Source of the DNA: Lachnospiraceae bacterium
Lineage (GTDB): Bacteria; Bacillota; Clostridia; Lachnospirales; Lachnospiraceae
Reading direction: 5' to 3'
NCBI GenBank assembly: GCA_017399445.1
Contig: JAFQCM010000127.1
Span: 1-64,000, forward strand
Length of the DNA: 64,000 nt
A program made the position numbers and the translations under genes. Shown here in pieces: positions 1-8,713 of this stretch (position 1 is its first letter; each line of letters begins with the position of its first letter). The notes below the pieces were generated by a model. That model was not told the DNA's origin. It ran no database searches and saw nothing but the letters and a program-made list of their open reading frames with translations.

Positions 1-66
1 ATGGCAGTTGCGTCTACAATACTTTATTTTATTGGGAGGAAACGATTTAAACCAGAATATATTTAA
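1..66 (+). CDS. C-terminal tail of an upstream gene (partial)
   Basis: The first 22 codons of the window are open and end in TAA at 64-66. The readable tail has a short hydrophobic stretch followed by a basic end (GRKRFKPEYI), which suits the last membrane segment and cytoplasmic tail of a membrane protein. The gene starts outside the window, so neither family nor function can be named. An ATG at base 1 is probably an internal Met, since no ribosome site can be judged. Confidence 0.4.
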   Translation: MAVASTILYFIGRKRFKPEYI

Positions 67-74
67 TAAAATTG

Positions 75-139
75 GAAGAGAAGCCTTCGAAACAGGCATT
101 TCAGAGACGTTGTCTCGCCTGTTTCGAAGGCTTCTCTTC
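75..139. repeat. Perfect 23-bp inverted repeat with nested hairpin
   Basis: Bases 75-97 and 117-139 are perfect reverse complements (core AAGCCTTCGAAACAGGC). The 19-nt spacer contains a second small stem, GAGAC (104-108) with GTCTC (112-116) around a GTT loop. No run of T follows either arm, so it is not a canonical intrinsic terminator, although its position between a stop codon and spoIIIAA would suit one. It could be a processed 3' end structure or a palindromic intergenic repeat. Confidence 0.75.
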
Positions 140-190
140 TAGTCGTTAGCCCTCCATAGCCATTCCCCTAATCTCATTTTAAAGAAAAGT

Positions 191-220
191 GTAATACTTT
201 AGAATTCCTTTTCATATATT
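191..220 (+). promoter_or_regulatory. Possible sigma-E-type promoter of the spoIIIA operon
   Basis: GTAATA (191-196) and CATATATT (213-220) are separated by 16 bases and loosely resemble the sigma-E -35 and -10 elements. The spoIIIA operon is sigma-E controlled in Bacillus subtilis. The predicted start would leave a leader of only about a dozen bases before GAGGTGAG at 229-236, so this is tentative. Confidence 0.3.
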
Positions 221-238
221 GAGGTAAGAGGTGAGAAC

Positions 239-1180
239 ATGAGAATTCAAAAGCAATTTTCCACATTTCTTCCTAAGGAGATATGTGAACTTATTAGAAC
301 AGCAGGAGTAAAAGAAGAAGACATTCAGGAAATACGAATGAATACAGGACAACCATTAATCTTAAAAGTACAAGGAAAAGAAATCTTTCCCACATTATCG
401 GGAAAAATTTCCGAAGAATATAGAGAAGGATTTATTATCAGTGAAACCATGTTAAAGGAAACCTTTGAATTTGTATGCAGACATTCTGTATATGCCTACG
501 AAGAGGAAATCAGACAAGGTTTTATTACCATAGAGGGAGGGCACAGGGTAGGGCTGGCAGGACAGGCTGTGGTGGAAAAGGAAAAAGTAAGGAATTTAAA
601 ATATATTTCCGGTTTAAATATCCGAATTGCATCAGAAGTAAAAGGCTGTGCCCAAAAAGTAATGAAAAGTATTGCCAATAAGCAGAAAATTTATAATACC
701 TTAATTATATCACCACCATGTTCCGGGAAAACCACGTTGCTTCGAGATTGTATTCGTATGATTTCTAATGGGTTTGAGACGGTACCTGGGGTAAGAGTCG
801 GGGTGGTAGATGAACGAGGGGAGATTGGGGCAGCCTTTCGTGGTATTCCTCAGAATGATTTGGGGATTCGTACGGATATTTTAGATAGAATGCCTAAGGC
901 AGAAGGAATTTTGATGTTAATTCGCAGTATGGCACCTAGAGTGGTGGCAGTAGATGAGATTGGTTCCGCATTGGATATGGAAGCTTTGAAAAATGCCTGC
1001 CTTTCCGGATGCAATATAATTGCCACTATACATGGAGCATCTCCTTATGAAATTTACGAAAAGACAATTTTTGAAAATATTAAGGCAAATAATATGTTTC
1101 AAAGATATATTGTACTAAAGCCTGGAAAAATGGGGGAGGTAAAGGGAATCTATGATGAGGATTTGAAAAAGATTTCTTAG
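239..1180 (+). CDS. spoIIIAA: Stage III sporulation protein AA, ATPase
   Basis: SpoIIIAA is the cytoplasmic ATPase of the mother-cell SpoIIIA complex, which with forespore SpoIIQ forms the channel needed for late forespore gene expression. The 313-residue protein carries a Walker A loop (PPCSGKTT, residues 159-166), a VVDERGEIG segment and a VAVDEIGS Walker B-like strand, as in secretion ATPases of the GspE/VirB11 type. The ATG follows GAGGTGAG at 229-236. First of eight closely spaced genes in the canonical order AA to AH. Confidence 0.95.
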   Translation: MRIQKQFSTFLPKEICELIRTAGVKEEDIQEIRMNTGQPLILKVQGKEIFPTLSGKISEEYREGFIISETMLKETFEFVCRHSVYAYEEEIRQGFITIEGGHRVGLAGQAVVEKEKVRNLKYISGLNIRIASEVKGCAQKVMKSIANKQKIYNTLIISPPCSGKTTLLRDCIRMISNGFETVPGVRVGVVDERGEIGAAFRGIPQNDLGIRTDILDRMPKAEGILMLIRSMAPRVVAVDEIGSALDMEALKNACLSGCNIIATIHGASPYEIYEKTIFENIKANNMFQRYIVLKPGKMGEVKGIYDEDLKKIS

Positions 1181-1185
1181 AACGT

Positions 1186-1704
1186 ATGGTGAAAATAATT
1201 GGTGGAATTATGATTATTCTGGCATCTTCTCTTTTGGGAATGATATTTAGTATGGAAACATCACAAAAGCTAAATACACTGTATGAGATACAGCGGATTC
1301 TTATTATGCTAAAAGGAGAAATTACATATAATAAAGCACCAGCGGCAGAGGCGTTTCTAAGCCTGTCAGAGCATGTAAAAGAGCCTTTTGGAAAATTTTT
1401 TCGAAAAACAGGACAAGAATTAAACCAGGGTTTTGGAAAAACCATTGAAACAGTCTGGTGGGAATGCTGTGATTCCGAATTAGGAGGCCTGGTAATTGAC
1501 AAAGAAGACAAGCAGGCATTTCGGGAATTAGGCTCTTGTATGGGATATTTGGATGCAGGAATGCAGATATCCAGCCTTACTCTTTATAGCGAAAAACTGG
1601 ATATGAGAATTAGGGAAAGTACACAGGGCATCAAAGAAAGGCAGAAAATTTTTAAAGTAATGGGAATTATGGGAGGAATTTTCATAGTACTGTTAATGGC
1701 ATAA
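1186..1704 (+). CDS. spoIIIAB: Stage III sporulation protein AB
   Basis: SpoIIIAB is a membrane component of the SpoIIIA complex with a fold related to GspF-type secretion proteins. The 172 residues begin with one hydrophobic segment (IIGGIMIILASSLLGMIF) and end with another near IMGGIFIVLLMA, the family pattern. It starts 5 bases after the spoIIIAA stop and has no good Shine-Dalgarno sequence of its own, which suggests translation coupled to spoIIIAA. Confidence 0.93.
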   Translation: MVKIIGGIMIILASSLLGMIFSMETSQKLNTLYEIQRILIMLKGEITYNKAPAAEAFLSLSEHVKEPFGKFFRKTGQELNQGFGKTIETVWWECCDSELGGLVIDKEDKQAFRELGSCMGYLDAGMQISSLTLYSEKLDMRIRESTQGIKERQKIFKVMGIMGGIFIVLLMA

Positions 1705-1716
1705 ACAGGAGGAAAT

Positions 1717-1911
1717 ATGAGTGTAACAATAATATTTAAAATTGCTGCTGTGGGAATTTTAGTATCAATATTAAGTCAGGTATTAAAGCACAGTGGCAGG
1801 GATGAGCAGGCATTTTTAGCAAGTCTTGCAGGGTTGATTCTGGTACTTTTCTGGATTGTTCCATATATTTATGAATTGTTTGAAACCATTCAGAAACTTT
1901 TTTTGATTTAA
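1717..1911 (+). CDS. spoIIIAC: Stage III sporulation protein AC
   Basis: A 64-residue protein made almost entirely of two hydrophobic helices, with the family signature LKHSGRDEQAF between them. SpoIIIAC is a small integral membrane subunit of the mother-cell channel, homologous to part of SpoIIIAD. AGGAGGAAAT stands directly before the ATG, and the gap to spoIIIAB is 12 bases. Confidence 0.95.
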   Translation: MSVTIIFKIAAVGILVSILSQVLKHSGRDEQAFLASLAGLILVLFWIVPYIYELFETIQKLFLI

Positions 1912-1923
1912 CAGAGGTGTGCT

Positions 1924-2310
1924 ATGGAAATATTGAAAATAGCTTTGATTGGGATTGGAGCAACAGTGCTGGCAGTTTATTGTAAAGGGTTGAAATCAGA
2001 ATATGCAGTGATGATATCCATGACAGCTTGTTGCGTGATTATGTTTTACATTGTGAGTAAATTGCTGCAAATATTTGAAATATTCGAATATTTGCAGACA
2101 ATTTTGCCTTTAGAAAAAGAATACTTGTCCGTTCTTGTGAAAATGATTGGAATTACTTATATAGCAGAATTCACATCTAATATATGTAAAGATGGAGGGT
2201 ATCAGGCAATTGCATCACAAATTGAAATTTTTGGAAAAATATCCGTACTGGCAGTGAGCATGCCGATTTTTAGTGCCTTATTAAAGCTGATTCAGGAAAT
2301 GCTTGGATAG
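1924..2310 (+). CDS. spoIIIAD: Stage III sporulation protein AD
   Basis: A 128-residue integral membrane protein with about four hydrophobic stretches, matching SpoIIIAD in length and in the segment EYAVMISMTACCVIMF. It belongs to the membrane core of the SpoIIIA channel. An AGAGGTGTGCT ribosome site precedes the ATG, and the next gene begins 8 bases after its stop. Confidence 0.93.
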   Translation: MEILKIALIGIGATVLAVYCKGLKSEYAVMISMTACCVIMFYIVSKLLQIFEIFEYLQTILPLEKEYLSVLVKMIGITYIAEFTSNICKDGGYQAIASQIEIFGKISVLAVSMPIFSALLKLIQEMLG

Positions 2311-2318
2311 GAGGTAAT

Positions 2319-3491
2319 ATGATTGCAGTAATTACCTTGTGTTTACAGCTTGTACTTGTATCTGCAGTTCCAGTAAGTATACAAACTAGTATGAATACTG
2401 GGGAAGAAATTTGGGAGTCAGCTGTATATGAGGAGATAGATAACAATACAGGAATGGACAGTATTATGTCTAATATTTCTTTTGAGGAAATAGATAACGT
2501 ATTAGATGATATTTTGAATCACAGTGAACTGGGATTTCAGGATATTATGCAAGGACTGATTCAGGGGGATTTTGGTTTTAGTGAACAATATGAAGGGAGT
2601 ATCAAAGAATTTATTATAGAAGAAATTTCTTTTAATAAGAAAGATATGACATATCTTTTGATTTTGGCGGTTAGTGCCTCTGTCTTTTCTGTATTTACGG
2701 AAGTGTTAAAGGACAAGCAAATTGCGGATACCTGGTTTTATATGCTGTATCTTATGATGTGTGTGGTGGTATTTGGTGCTTTTCGGGAAATTATGGAATG
2801 TGCACTGGATGCTTCAAAAGACCTTGTTTCTTTCATAGAAGTATTGGTGCCTGCCTATAGTTTAAGTGTATCTCTGGCTACGGGGCCTTGTACAGGAGCC
2901 GGTTTTTACCAATGTACTTTGATTTTGATTTCATTAATCGGTAATGTAATCAATGTTTTAATTATTCCAATGACACAGGCATTTGTGATTGTAAAAATTA
3001 TCAATTATATATCGGAGGAAGATATTTTATCTCGTATGGCGGGGCTTTTTGAAAGTGGAGTAAAATGGATGTTAAAAACCTCTATGGCAATGTTAGTAGG
3101 ATTTCAGGTGATTCAGTCTTTGTTGGCACCAGCAATTGATTCTTTGAAAAATACTTCAGTAAGTAAGGCATTATCTGCAATTCCGGGAATTGGAGGAGCT
3201 GCCGGAGCCGTAACGGAAATGTTATTTGGTTCAGCAGTACTGGTAAAGAACGGAATAGGAACCGCAGCCATTATTATTATCCTGATTATATGTATTCCCC
3301 CATTAATTAAGATTGCAGTATTTACTATAAGCTATAAAGTAATGGCAGCTGTGGTACAGCCAGTGACGGATAAAAGGTTTACTGGGTGCATGGCAGCAGC
3401 AGCAGATGGAGGAGCACTAGTGTTAAAATCCTGTGCCATGATTGCAGCTATGTTTATGCTTTCCATTGCTATTGTAGGACTTAGTAAATAA
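2319..3491 (+). CDS. spoIIIAE: Stage III sporulation protein AE
   Basis: The largest membrane subunit of the SpoIIIA complex, 390 residues. It begins with a signal-like hydrophobic stretch (residues 1-20), continues with an acidic extracellular segment, and then has multiple membrane helices in the C-terminal two thirds. The glycine-rich SAIPGIGGAAGAVTEML segment is typical of the family. GGAGGTAAT precedes the ATG. In the canonical order it sits between spoIIIAD and spoIIIAF. Confidence 0.95.
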   Translation: MIAVITLCLQLVLVSAVPVSIQTSMNTGEEIWESAVYEEIDNNTGMDSIMSNISFEEIDNVLDDILNHSELGFQDIMQGLIQGDFGFSEQYEGSIKEFIIEEISFNKKDMTYLLILAVSASVFSVFTEVLKDKQIADTWFYMLYLMMCVVVFGAFREIMECALDASKDLVSFIEVLVPAYSLSVSLATGPCTGAGFYQCTLILISLIGNVINVLIIPMTQAFVIVKIINYISEEDILSRMAGLFESGVKWMLKTSMAMLVGFQVIQSLLAPAIDSLKNTSVSKALSAIPGIGGAAGAVTEMLFGSAVLVKNGIGTAAIIIILIICIPPLIKIAVFTISYKVMAAVVQPVTDKRFTGCMAAAADGGALVLKSCAMIAAMFMLSIAIVGLSK

Positions 3492-3501
3492 AGGAGGGAC
3501 T

Positions 3502-4077
3502 ATGTTTGCAGAGTTTTATGGATGGATAGAGGATATTACAGTTTACATGATTGTAGTAACATTGATTTACAAATTAAGTGCAAATTCCTCATATAAACCA
3601 TATATTAAACTGTTTACCGGACTTTTAATGATAATTATCATTATGACACCCATAGCAAAAATATGGAATGGAGATATGGATTTGTCTTTAAAAAAGGAAA
3701 GATATGACTGGGAGATAGAAAGTGCCAGAATATCAGAAGAAATTTATACAGAAGAAAGTAAGAAAATTATGTTGAATACTTATCAGGAAAAAGTGGAAGA
3801 GCAGGTGAGGAGTAAACTAGAAGAATATGATTTGTTTTTAAGTGATTTGGAAATTGCCTTTGGAGAAGGAGAAGAATATGGAGTAATAAAGCAAATGCAT
3901 ATGACAGTTTCTTATGAAAAAGACAATTCTAATCAAGATAACCAAATTCAAGTGGGAGAAATCGCTTTTTCAGAAAATAAGACTGTCAGCAGTGTAGTGG
4001 AATTAAAGTTAAAAGACTGGTTTTATGACATGTATGGTGTGACGGGAGAACAGGTTAATATTTACCTAAAAAAGTGA
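3502..4077 (+). CDS. spoIIIAF: Stage III sporulation protein AF
   Basis: A 191-residue protein with two N-terminal membrane helices (about residues 12-27 and 34-54, the second including GLLMIIIIMTPIAKIW) and a charged soluble C-terminal domain facing the intermembrane space. SpoIIIAF is a ring-associated component of the SpoIIIA channel. AAAGGAGGGACT precedes the ATG. Confidence 0.92.
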   Translation: MFAEFYGWIEDITVYMIVVTLIYKLSANSSYKPYIKLFTGLLMIIIIMTPIAKIWNGDMDLSLKKERYDWEIESARISEEIYTEESKKIMLNTYQEKVEEQVRSKLEEYDLFLSDLEIAFGEGEEYGVIKQMHMTVSYEKDNSNQDNQIQVGEIAFSENKTVSSVVELKLKDWFYDMYGVTGEQVNIYLKK

Positions 4078-4087
4078 TGGTGAGTGT

Positions 4088-4666
4088 ATGAAAGATTGGA
4101 AAGAGATAGGAGCATCTTTAGAAAAACTAAAAAAGAAAGATAATCTTTTTATTCTTATTCTTGTGGGGGTATTGCTTATGGTAATTACCATTCCTGTGGA
4201 TAAGAAAGAGGGAAAAAAGGAAGAGGATGTGATAGTAGAAAGTACTTCCACTGAACAGGGAACAGATTCTGTAGAAAAAATGGAGCAGCGCCTGGAAAAA
4301 ATCCTGGGAAAGGTAGAAGGTGTAGGGGAAGTCAGTGTAATGATTACCTTAAAATCCAGTGGAGAAAAGGTGGTAGAAAAGGATTTAGAAAGCAGTGGAA
4401 ATAGTACAGAAGAAGCGGATTCCCAGGGAGGAACCAGAAAAACTACAGACAGTAGCAAAAAGGAGGAAACGGTTTTTTACAGTAATGAAAGCGGCAGTAA
4501 CGAACCTTATGTAATTAAAGAAATGGAGCCGGAAATTGAAGGGGTATTAGTAATTGCAGAAGGGGGAGATAACCCTTCTGTGGAAAAAAATATTTCAGAT
4601 GCAATTTTAGCATTATTTTCTATCGATGCACATAAAATTAAAGTAATGAAGTCAGTAAATGAATAA
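4088..4666 (+). CDS. spoIIIAG: Stage III sporulation protein AG
   Basis: SpoIIIAG forms a large oligomeric ring in the space between mother cell and forespore. The 192 residues show an N-terminal anchor (FILILVGVLLMVITI), an acidic low-complexity linker, and the ring-building fold (RLEKILGKVEGVGEVSVMIT near residues 70-90, then VEGVLVIAEGGDNP). The order anchor-linker-ring is typical. It follows spoIIIAF after 10 bases. Confidence 0.94.
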   Translation: MKDWKEIGASLEKLKKKDNLFILILVGVLLMVITIPVDKKEGKKEEDVIVESTSTEQGTDSVEKMEQRLEKILGKVEGVGEVSVMITLKSSGEKVVEKDLESSGNSTEEADSQGGTRKTTDSSKKEETVFYSNESGSNEPYVIKEMEPEIEGVLVIAEGGDNPSVEKNISDAILALFSIDAHKIKVMKSVNE

Positions 4667-4696
4667 TGCTTTTATAAAAAGGAAAGGGGAATAACA

Positions 4697-5440
4697 ATGA
4701 AAGGGAAATTTAAGAAAAATCAAATTGTAATTACTACTTTGGCACTTATGATTGCTATTGCAGGATATCTTGATTTTGCAGGAACGGAAATCGGGCAGGA
4801 AACTGCAATGACAGAAGGTGTAGTAGATGACAACATGGAAAGTGCAGACAGCAGTGATATTGCCAGTGACATTTCAATGGAAGACATTTATGCAGAAAGT
4901 GAGAGTGAAGAAACGGGGGATGCAGTGGTAGTGGGGGATTCCAGTGAAGAAGCAGAGGAGAACTCAGCAGAAGCCAGTACTACAGAGGATATTGAAAGTT
5001 ATGATTTTGATTTAACAAGTAATACAACAGGAGAGGAGGAAATACCAGGAGAAGCAGTGCTTACCAATGGAAGTGCAGCCAGTGTTTCTGATGTAGTTTC
5101 AGAAGCAAGACTTACCAGAGAGCAGGTTCGTTCTAAAAATAAAGAAGCTTTATTAGAAGTAATTAACAATTCTAATATTACAGACAATCAAAAGCAGGCT
5201 GCCATTGATAATATGATTTCACTGACAGATATTGCAGAAAAGGAAGCAGCGGCTGAAATGCTGTTAGAAGCAAAAGGATATACTGATGCTGTAGTAAGTA
5301 TTACAGACGGTAGTGTAGATGTGGTAGTGAATATGGCAGAGGTGGATGATGCAGGAAGAGCTCAGATTGAGGACATTGTAAAAAGAAAAACCGGAGCTTC
5401 CGCAGAAAATATTGTGATTACTCCAATACATACGCATTAA
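4697..5440 (+). CDS. spoIIIAH: Stage III sporulation protein AH
   Basis: SpoIIIAH reaches from the mother-cell membrane across to forespore SpoIIQ and makes the zipper-like contact of the channel. The 247-residue protein has one N-terminal membrane helix (IVITTLALMIAIAGYLDFAG), a long, very acidic Ser/Glu-rich linker to about residue 135, and a C-terminal ring-building domain ending in IVITPIHTH. The linker is more acidic than in Bacillus, as is common in Clostridia. Ribosome site AAAGGAAAGGGG. Last gene of the operon. Confidence 0.94.
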   Translation: MKGKFKKNQIVITTLALMIAIAGYLDFAGTEIGQETAMTEGVVDDNMESADSSDIASDISMEDIYAESESEETGDAVVVGDSSEEAEENSAEASTTEDIESYDFDLTSNTTGEEEIPGEAVLTNGSAASVSDVVSEARLTREQVRSKNKEALLEVINNSNITDNQKQAAIDNMISLTDIAEKEAAAEMLLEAKGYTDAVVSITDGSVDVVVNMAEVDDAGRAQIEDIVKRKTGASAENIVITPIHTH

Positions 5441-5602
5441 AGAAGGAAAGATATTCTTGCAAAGCAAAGGCTCATATTATAAACTAGGGGTGTAAATTTA
5501 AAAGTGGAAAGGTAATTTTTCGAACGATTCCCATTAGTAATGTGGCTACGTCATTACGTCGGTACATGCCAATGTCAAGTTATCATAGGAAATTAGAAAA
5601 GA

Positions 5603-5640
5603 AACCCAGTTATGGTTAGATTGCCATGGCTGGGTTATAA
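5603..5640 (+). terminator. Probable terminator of the spoIIIA operon
   Basis: A 13-bp stem pairs 5603-5615 with 5624-5636 (outer AACCCAG with CTGGGTT, inner part with two G-U pairs) around an 8-base loop. It is followed by an AT-rich but not T-only tail. It lies about 160 bases after spoIIIAH; the stretch between holds no gene that I can see. Confidence 0.55.
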
Positions 5641-5655
5641 TTATGCTTCCGCTCC

Positions 5656-5685
5656 TTGACAACACCAAATCCTCTATTGTACAAT
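5656..5685 (+). promoter_or_regulatory. Sigma-A promoter of prfC
   Basis: TTGACA (5656-5661) and TACAAT (5680-5685) are separated by 18 bases, about 100 bases upstream of the prfC start. The -35 box matches consensus exactly. Confidence 0.65.
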
Positions 5686-5786
5686 AAGTTATTGGTTTGG
5701 CAGACTATGCCAAAAATAGGAAAGAATATGAAACGATAAGAAACAATAAACATAGAAAGCCTTTGTAAGAAGGCGAGGAGGGTAAA

Positions 5787-7376
5787 GTGGCAGATTATAG
5801 TAAAGAAATAGCTCGTAGAAGAACCTTTGCAATTATTTCTCACCCAGATGCGGGAAAAACTACATTAACAGAAAAATTTCTGCTGTATGGTGGAGCAATT
5901 AATCTGGCTGGTTCCGTAAAGGGAAAGGCAACTGCAAGACATGCAGTATCTGACTGGATGGAAATTGAAAAAGAAAGAGGTATTTCCGTTACCTCCTCGG
6001 TACTTCAGTTTGAATATGATGGCTGTTGTATCAACATTCTGGATACACCAGGGCATCAGGACTTCTCTGAAGATACTTACCGAACCTTAATGGCAGCAGA
6101 TTCTGCCGTAATGGTAATTGATGCTTCCAAAGGGGTAGAAGCCCAGACCAGAAAATTATTTAAGGTATGTGTAATGCGTCACATTCCGATTTTTACTTTT
6201 ATTAATAAAATGGACAGGGATGCTAATGATACCTTTGATTTATTAGATGAAATCGAAAAAGAATTAGGCATTGCTACTTGTCCTGTAAACTGGCCAATTG
6301 GTTCAGGAAAAGGCTTTAAAGGGGTATACGACAGAAATGAAAAGAAAGTATTACTTTTCTCTGATACAGAAAAGGGTACTAAAGAAGGGGAAGAAGTAGC
6401 AGTATCTTTAGAAGGCGATGAACTGGAAGGATATATTGGGGAAGAAGCAGCTGCTACTTTAAGAGAAGAAATTGAATTGTTAGATGGTGCAAGTGCAGAG
6501 TTTGACCAGGAACTGGTTTCCAAAGGAGAACTTTCACCAGTATTTTTCGGTTCCGCGCTTACTAACTTTGGTGTAGAAACCTTTTTGAAACATTTCTTAA
6601 AAATGACTTATGCACCATTGCCTCGTATTGCTAATGGAGAACCGGTGGACCCTATGACAGAAGATTTTTCTGCATTTGTATTTAAAATCCAGGCAAATAT
6701 GAACAAAGCCCATAGAGACAGAATTGCTTTTATGAGAATCTGCTCTGGTAAATTTGATGCAGAGAAAGAAGTATACCATGTACAGGGCGGAAGAAAATTG
6801 CGTCTTTCCCAGCCACAGCAGCTGATGGCACAGGAAAGAAAAGTAATTGATGAAGCTTATGCAGGGGATATTATTGGTGTATTTGATCCAGGAATCTTTT
6901 CCATTGGAGATACTATTTGTATGCCAGGGAAAAAGTTTGAATATGAAGGAATTCCAACCTTTGCACCAGAACATTTTGCAAGAGTGCGTCAGGTAGATAC
7001 CATGAAACGTAAGCAGTTTGTAAAAGGAATCAACCAGATTGCCCAGGAAGGTGCCATTCAGATTTTCCAGGAACATAATACCGGTATGGAAGAAATCATT
7101 GTAGGAGTAGTTGGTGTGTTGCAGTTTGATGTTTTGAAATATCGACTGGAAAATGAATATAATGTGGAAATTCGTATGGAAAATCTTCCATATGAACATA
7201 TCAGATGGATTGAAAATGAAGAGATAGATTTAAATAAAATTACAGGAACCTCTGATATGAAAAAGATAACAGACTTAAAAGGCAGACCATTGTTACTGTT
7301 TGTGAATAGCTGGAGCATTGGAATGACATTAGATAGAAATGAAGGTTTAATATTATCAGAATTTGGACGGAATTAA
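5787..7376 (+). CDS. prfC: Peptide chain release factor 3
   Basis: RF3 is the translational GTPase that recycles RF1/RF2 from the ribosome after termination. The 529-residue length is typical. G1 is HPDAGKTT (residues 19-26), G3 is DTPGHQDF, and G4 is NKMD; the RF3 context EDTYRTLMAADSAVMVIDA separates it from EF-G. A GTG start follows GAGGAGGGTAAA. The gene interrupts the common spoIIIA to asp23 order and has its own promoter upstream. Confidence 0.96.
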   Translation: MADYSKEIARRRTFAIISHPDAGKTTLTEKFLLYGGAINLAGSVKGKATARHAVSDWMEIEKERGISVTSSVLQFEYDGCCINILDTPGHQDFSEDTYRTLMAADSAVMVIDASKGVEAQTRKLFKVCVMRHIPIFTFINKMDRDANDTFDLLDEIEKELGIATCPVNWPIGSGKGFKGVYDRNEKKVLLFSDTEKGTKEGEEVAVSLEGDELEGYIGEEAAATLREEIELLDGASAEFDQELVSKGELSPVFFGSALTNFGVETFLKHFLKMTYAPLPRIANGEPVDPMTEDFSAFVFKIQANMNKAHRDRIAFMRICSGKFDAEKEVYHVQGGRKLRLSQPQQLMAQERKVIDEAYAGDIIGVFDPGIFSIGDTICMPGKKFEYEGIPTFAPEHFARVRQVDTMKRKQFVKGINQIAQEGAIQIFQEHNTGMEEIIVGVVGVLQFDVLKYRLENEYNVEIRMENLPYEHIRWIENEEIDLNKITGTSDMKKITDLKGRPLLLFVNSWSIGMTLDRNEGLILSEFGRN

Positions 7377-7379
7377 CAT

Positions 7380-8621
7380 ATGAAAAGAAAAGTGGGTATA
7401 ATGACAGTCCTGATAATTATAGTGGTTATTATGGCTGCAACAGGGAGATATGACGATTTAATTGACCTGGCAAAACAGGAAATTAATGGTTCCGAGTACC
7501 TTGGTGGGAGTAAGGTGATTTCGGAAGTAGTGGTGCCATCAGGAAATGCTGAAGAACAGGGAAAAAGTTTGTCTGAAAATGAAATCAATTACGAAGAACT
7601 AGAAAACATTTCTTATACAGCAGGTTATGGCTATCAACTGTTAAATGAAGAAGAAAAGAATATATATGTGGAAATTTTAAATGCTATCAATAATTTATCT
7701 GAAGATGTGGTGATTTCTTCTTCCGATGTAGATCAGGTAATTAAGATTCATGAGTATGTATGTGCTGATAATCCGGAATTATTCTGGGTAAAGGGATATC
7801 AAGTGGCTCCATATGAAATGGATGGAGAAACGGTAGGAGTAAAGTATTCCGGAATTTATACCATGAATGCAGGACAGAAGGAAAATTATCAGATTGCGTT
7901 AAAGCAGGTAACTAAAGCGTGGCTGGAAGAAATTGCTCAGTATAAAGAAGAGTATGATAAGGTAAAAAAGGCATACGAACTGGTGATTTTAAATACAGAA
8001 TATGAAGAAGATTCCAGTGAGAGTCAGAATATTTTAAGTGTATTTTTGAATGGAAAATCAGTGTGTCAGGGCTATGCAGAAGCTTTTCAATACCTTTTAA
8101 AGCATTCGGGCATTCAGAGTATCCTTGTAACCGGAACTGCCTCCAATGGAGTAAGTACACAGCCTCATGCATGGAATATGGTATCTATTGGTGGAAACTA
8201 TTATCAGTTTGATGTAACCTGGGGAGAGCCAAACTATCAGGCAACAGAGAAGGAAAAGGTAAAATGGGATATGTCTTACAAATATTTTGGAATTACAGAC
8301 GAAGAAATGTATCGAAATCATACAATAGAAACAGAAATCCCTTTACCTGAATGTCATAATAAAGAGTATAATTATTTTATAAAAGAAGGATACTATTATA
8401 CAGAATTGGATAAAAGACAGTTAAAATTACAGTTTATGGAAGCAGAAAAGGCAAATCTTGGAGTGGCCCATATAAAATGTGATAATGGTTTGCTATATAA
8501 AGAGTTTGTAAAATACTTAATAGAAGATTCAAAGGTTTTTTATATTATTCGAAATCAAACAGAAATTCAGTATTCTCTAGATGATGATATGATGTGTATT
8601 AGTATTTTTTGGGAAGTATAA
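7380..8621 (+). CDS. Membrane-anchored or secreted transglutaminase-like protein
   Basis: A 413-residue protein with an N-terminal hydrophobic segment (residues 5-20), an extracellular helical region, and a transglutaminase/protease-like core. The likely catalytic triad is Cys229 (SVCQGYAEAF), His263 (QPHAWNMV) and Asp278 (FDVTW). Such domains in Firmicutes are usually cell-surface proteins of unknown substrate, some acting as peptidases rather than crosslinkers. It begins 3 bases after prfC with a poor ribosome site, so it is probably coupled to it. The C-terminal 120 residues are not recognised. Confidence 0.8.
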   Translation: MKRKVGIMTVLIIIVVIMAATGRYDDLIDLAKQEINGSEYLGGSKVISEVVVPSGNAEEQGKSLSENEINYEELENISYTAGYGYQLLNEEEKNIYVEILNAINNLSEDVVISSSDVDQVIKIHEYVCADNPELFWVKGYQVAPYEMDGETVGVKYSGIYTMNAGQKENYQIALKQVTKAWLEEIAQYKEEYDKVKKAYELVILNTEYEEDSSESQNILSVFLNGKSVCQGYAEAFQYLLKHSGIQSILVTGTASNGVSTQPHAWNMVSIGGNYYQFDVTWGEPNYQATEKEKVKWDMSYKYFGITDEEMYRNHTIETEIPLPECHNKEYNYFIKEGYYYTELDKRQLKLQFMEAEKANLGVAHIKCDNGLLYKEFVKYLIEDSKVFYIIRNQTEIQYSLDDDMMCISIFWEV

Positions 8622-8626
8622 AAATA

Positions 8627-8655
8627 TTGGCAAAAAAACTGTTTTCTGATATACT
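8627..8655 (+). promoter_or_regulatory. Sigma-A promoter of asp23 and the nusB run
   Basis: TTGGCA (8627-8632) and TATACT (8650-8655) with a 17-base spacer, about 60 bases before the asp23 start. It begins 5 bases after the preceding stop codon. Confidence 0.7.
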
Positions 8656-8713
8656 TGAACTAATGAGGATTAGGAACAAGTAAGTGAAGAACCAAATAAA
8701 TGGAGGTAGCATT

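Noticed and set aside
1080-1511. 143-residue minus-strand frame opposite spoIIIAB
   Set aside because: Shadow of spoIIIAA/AB. No ribosome site and low-complexity Ser/Pro/Phe content typical of the complement of an AT-rich gene.
6597-7199. 200-residue minus-strand frame opposite prfC
   Set aside because: Antisense of the RF3 gene, with no promoter, ribosome site or recognisable motif.
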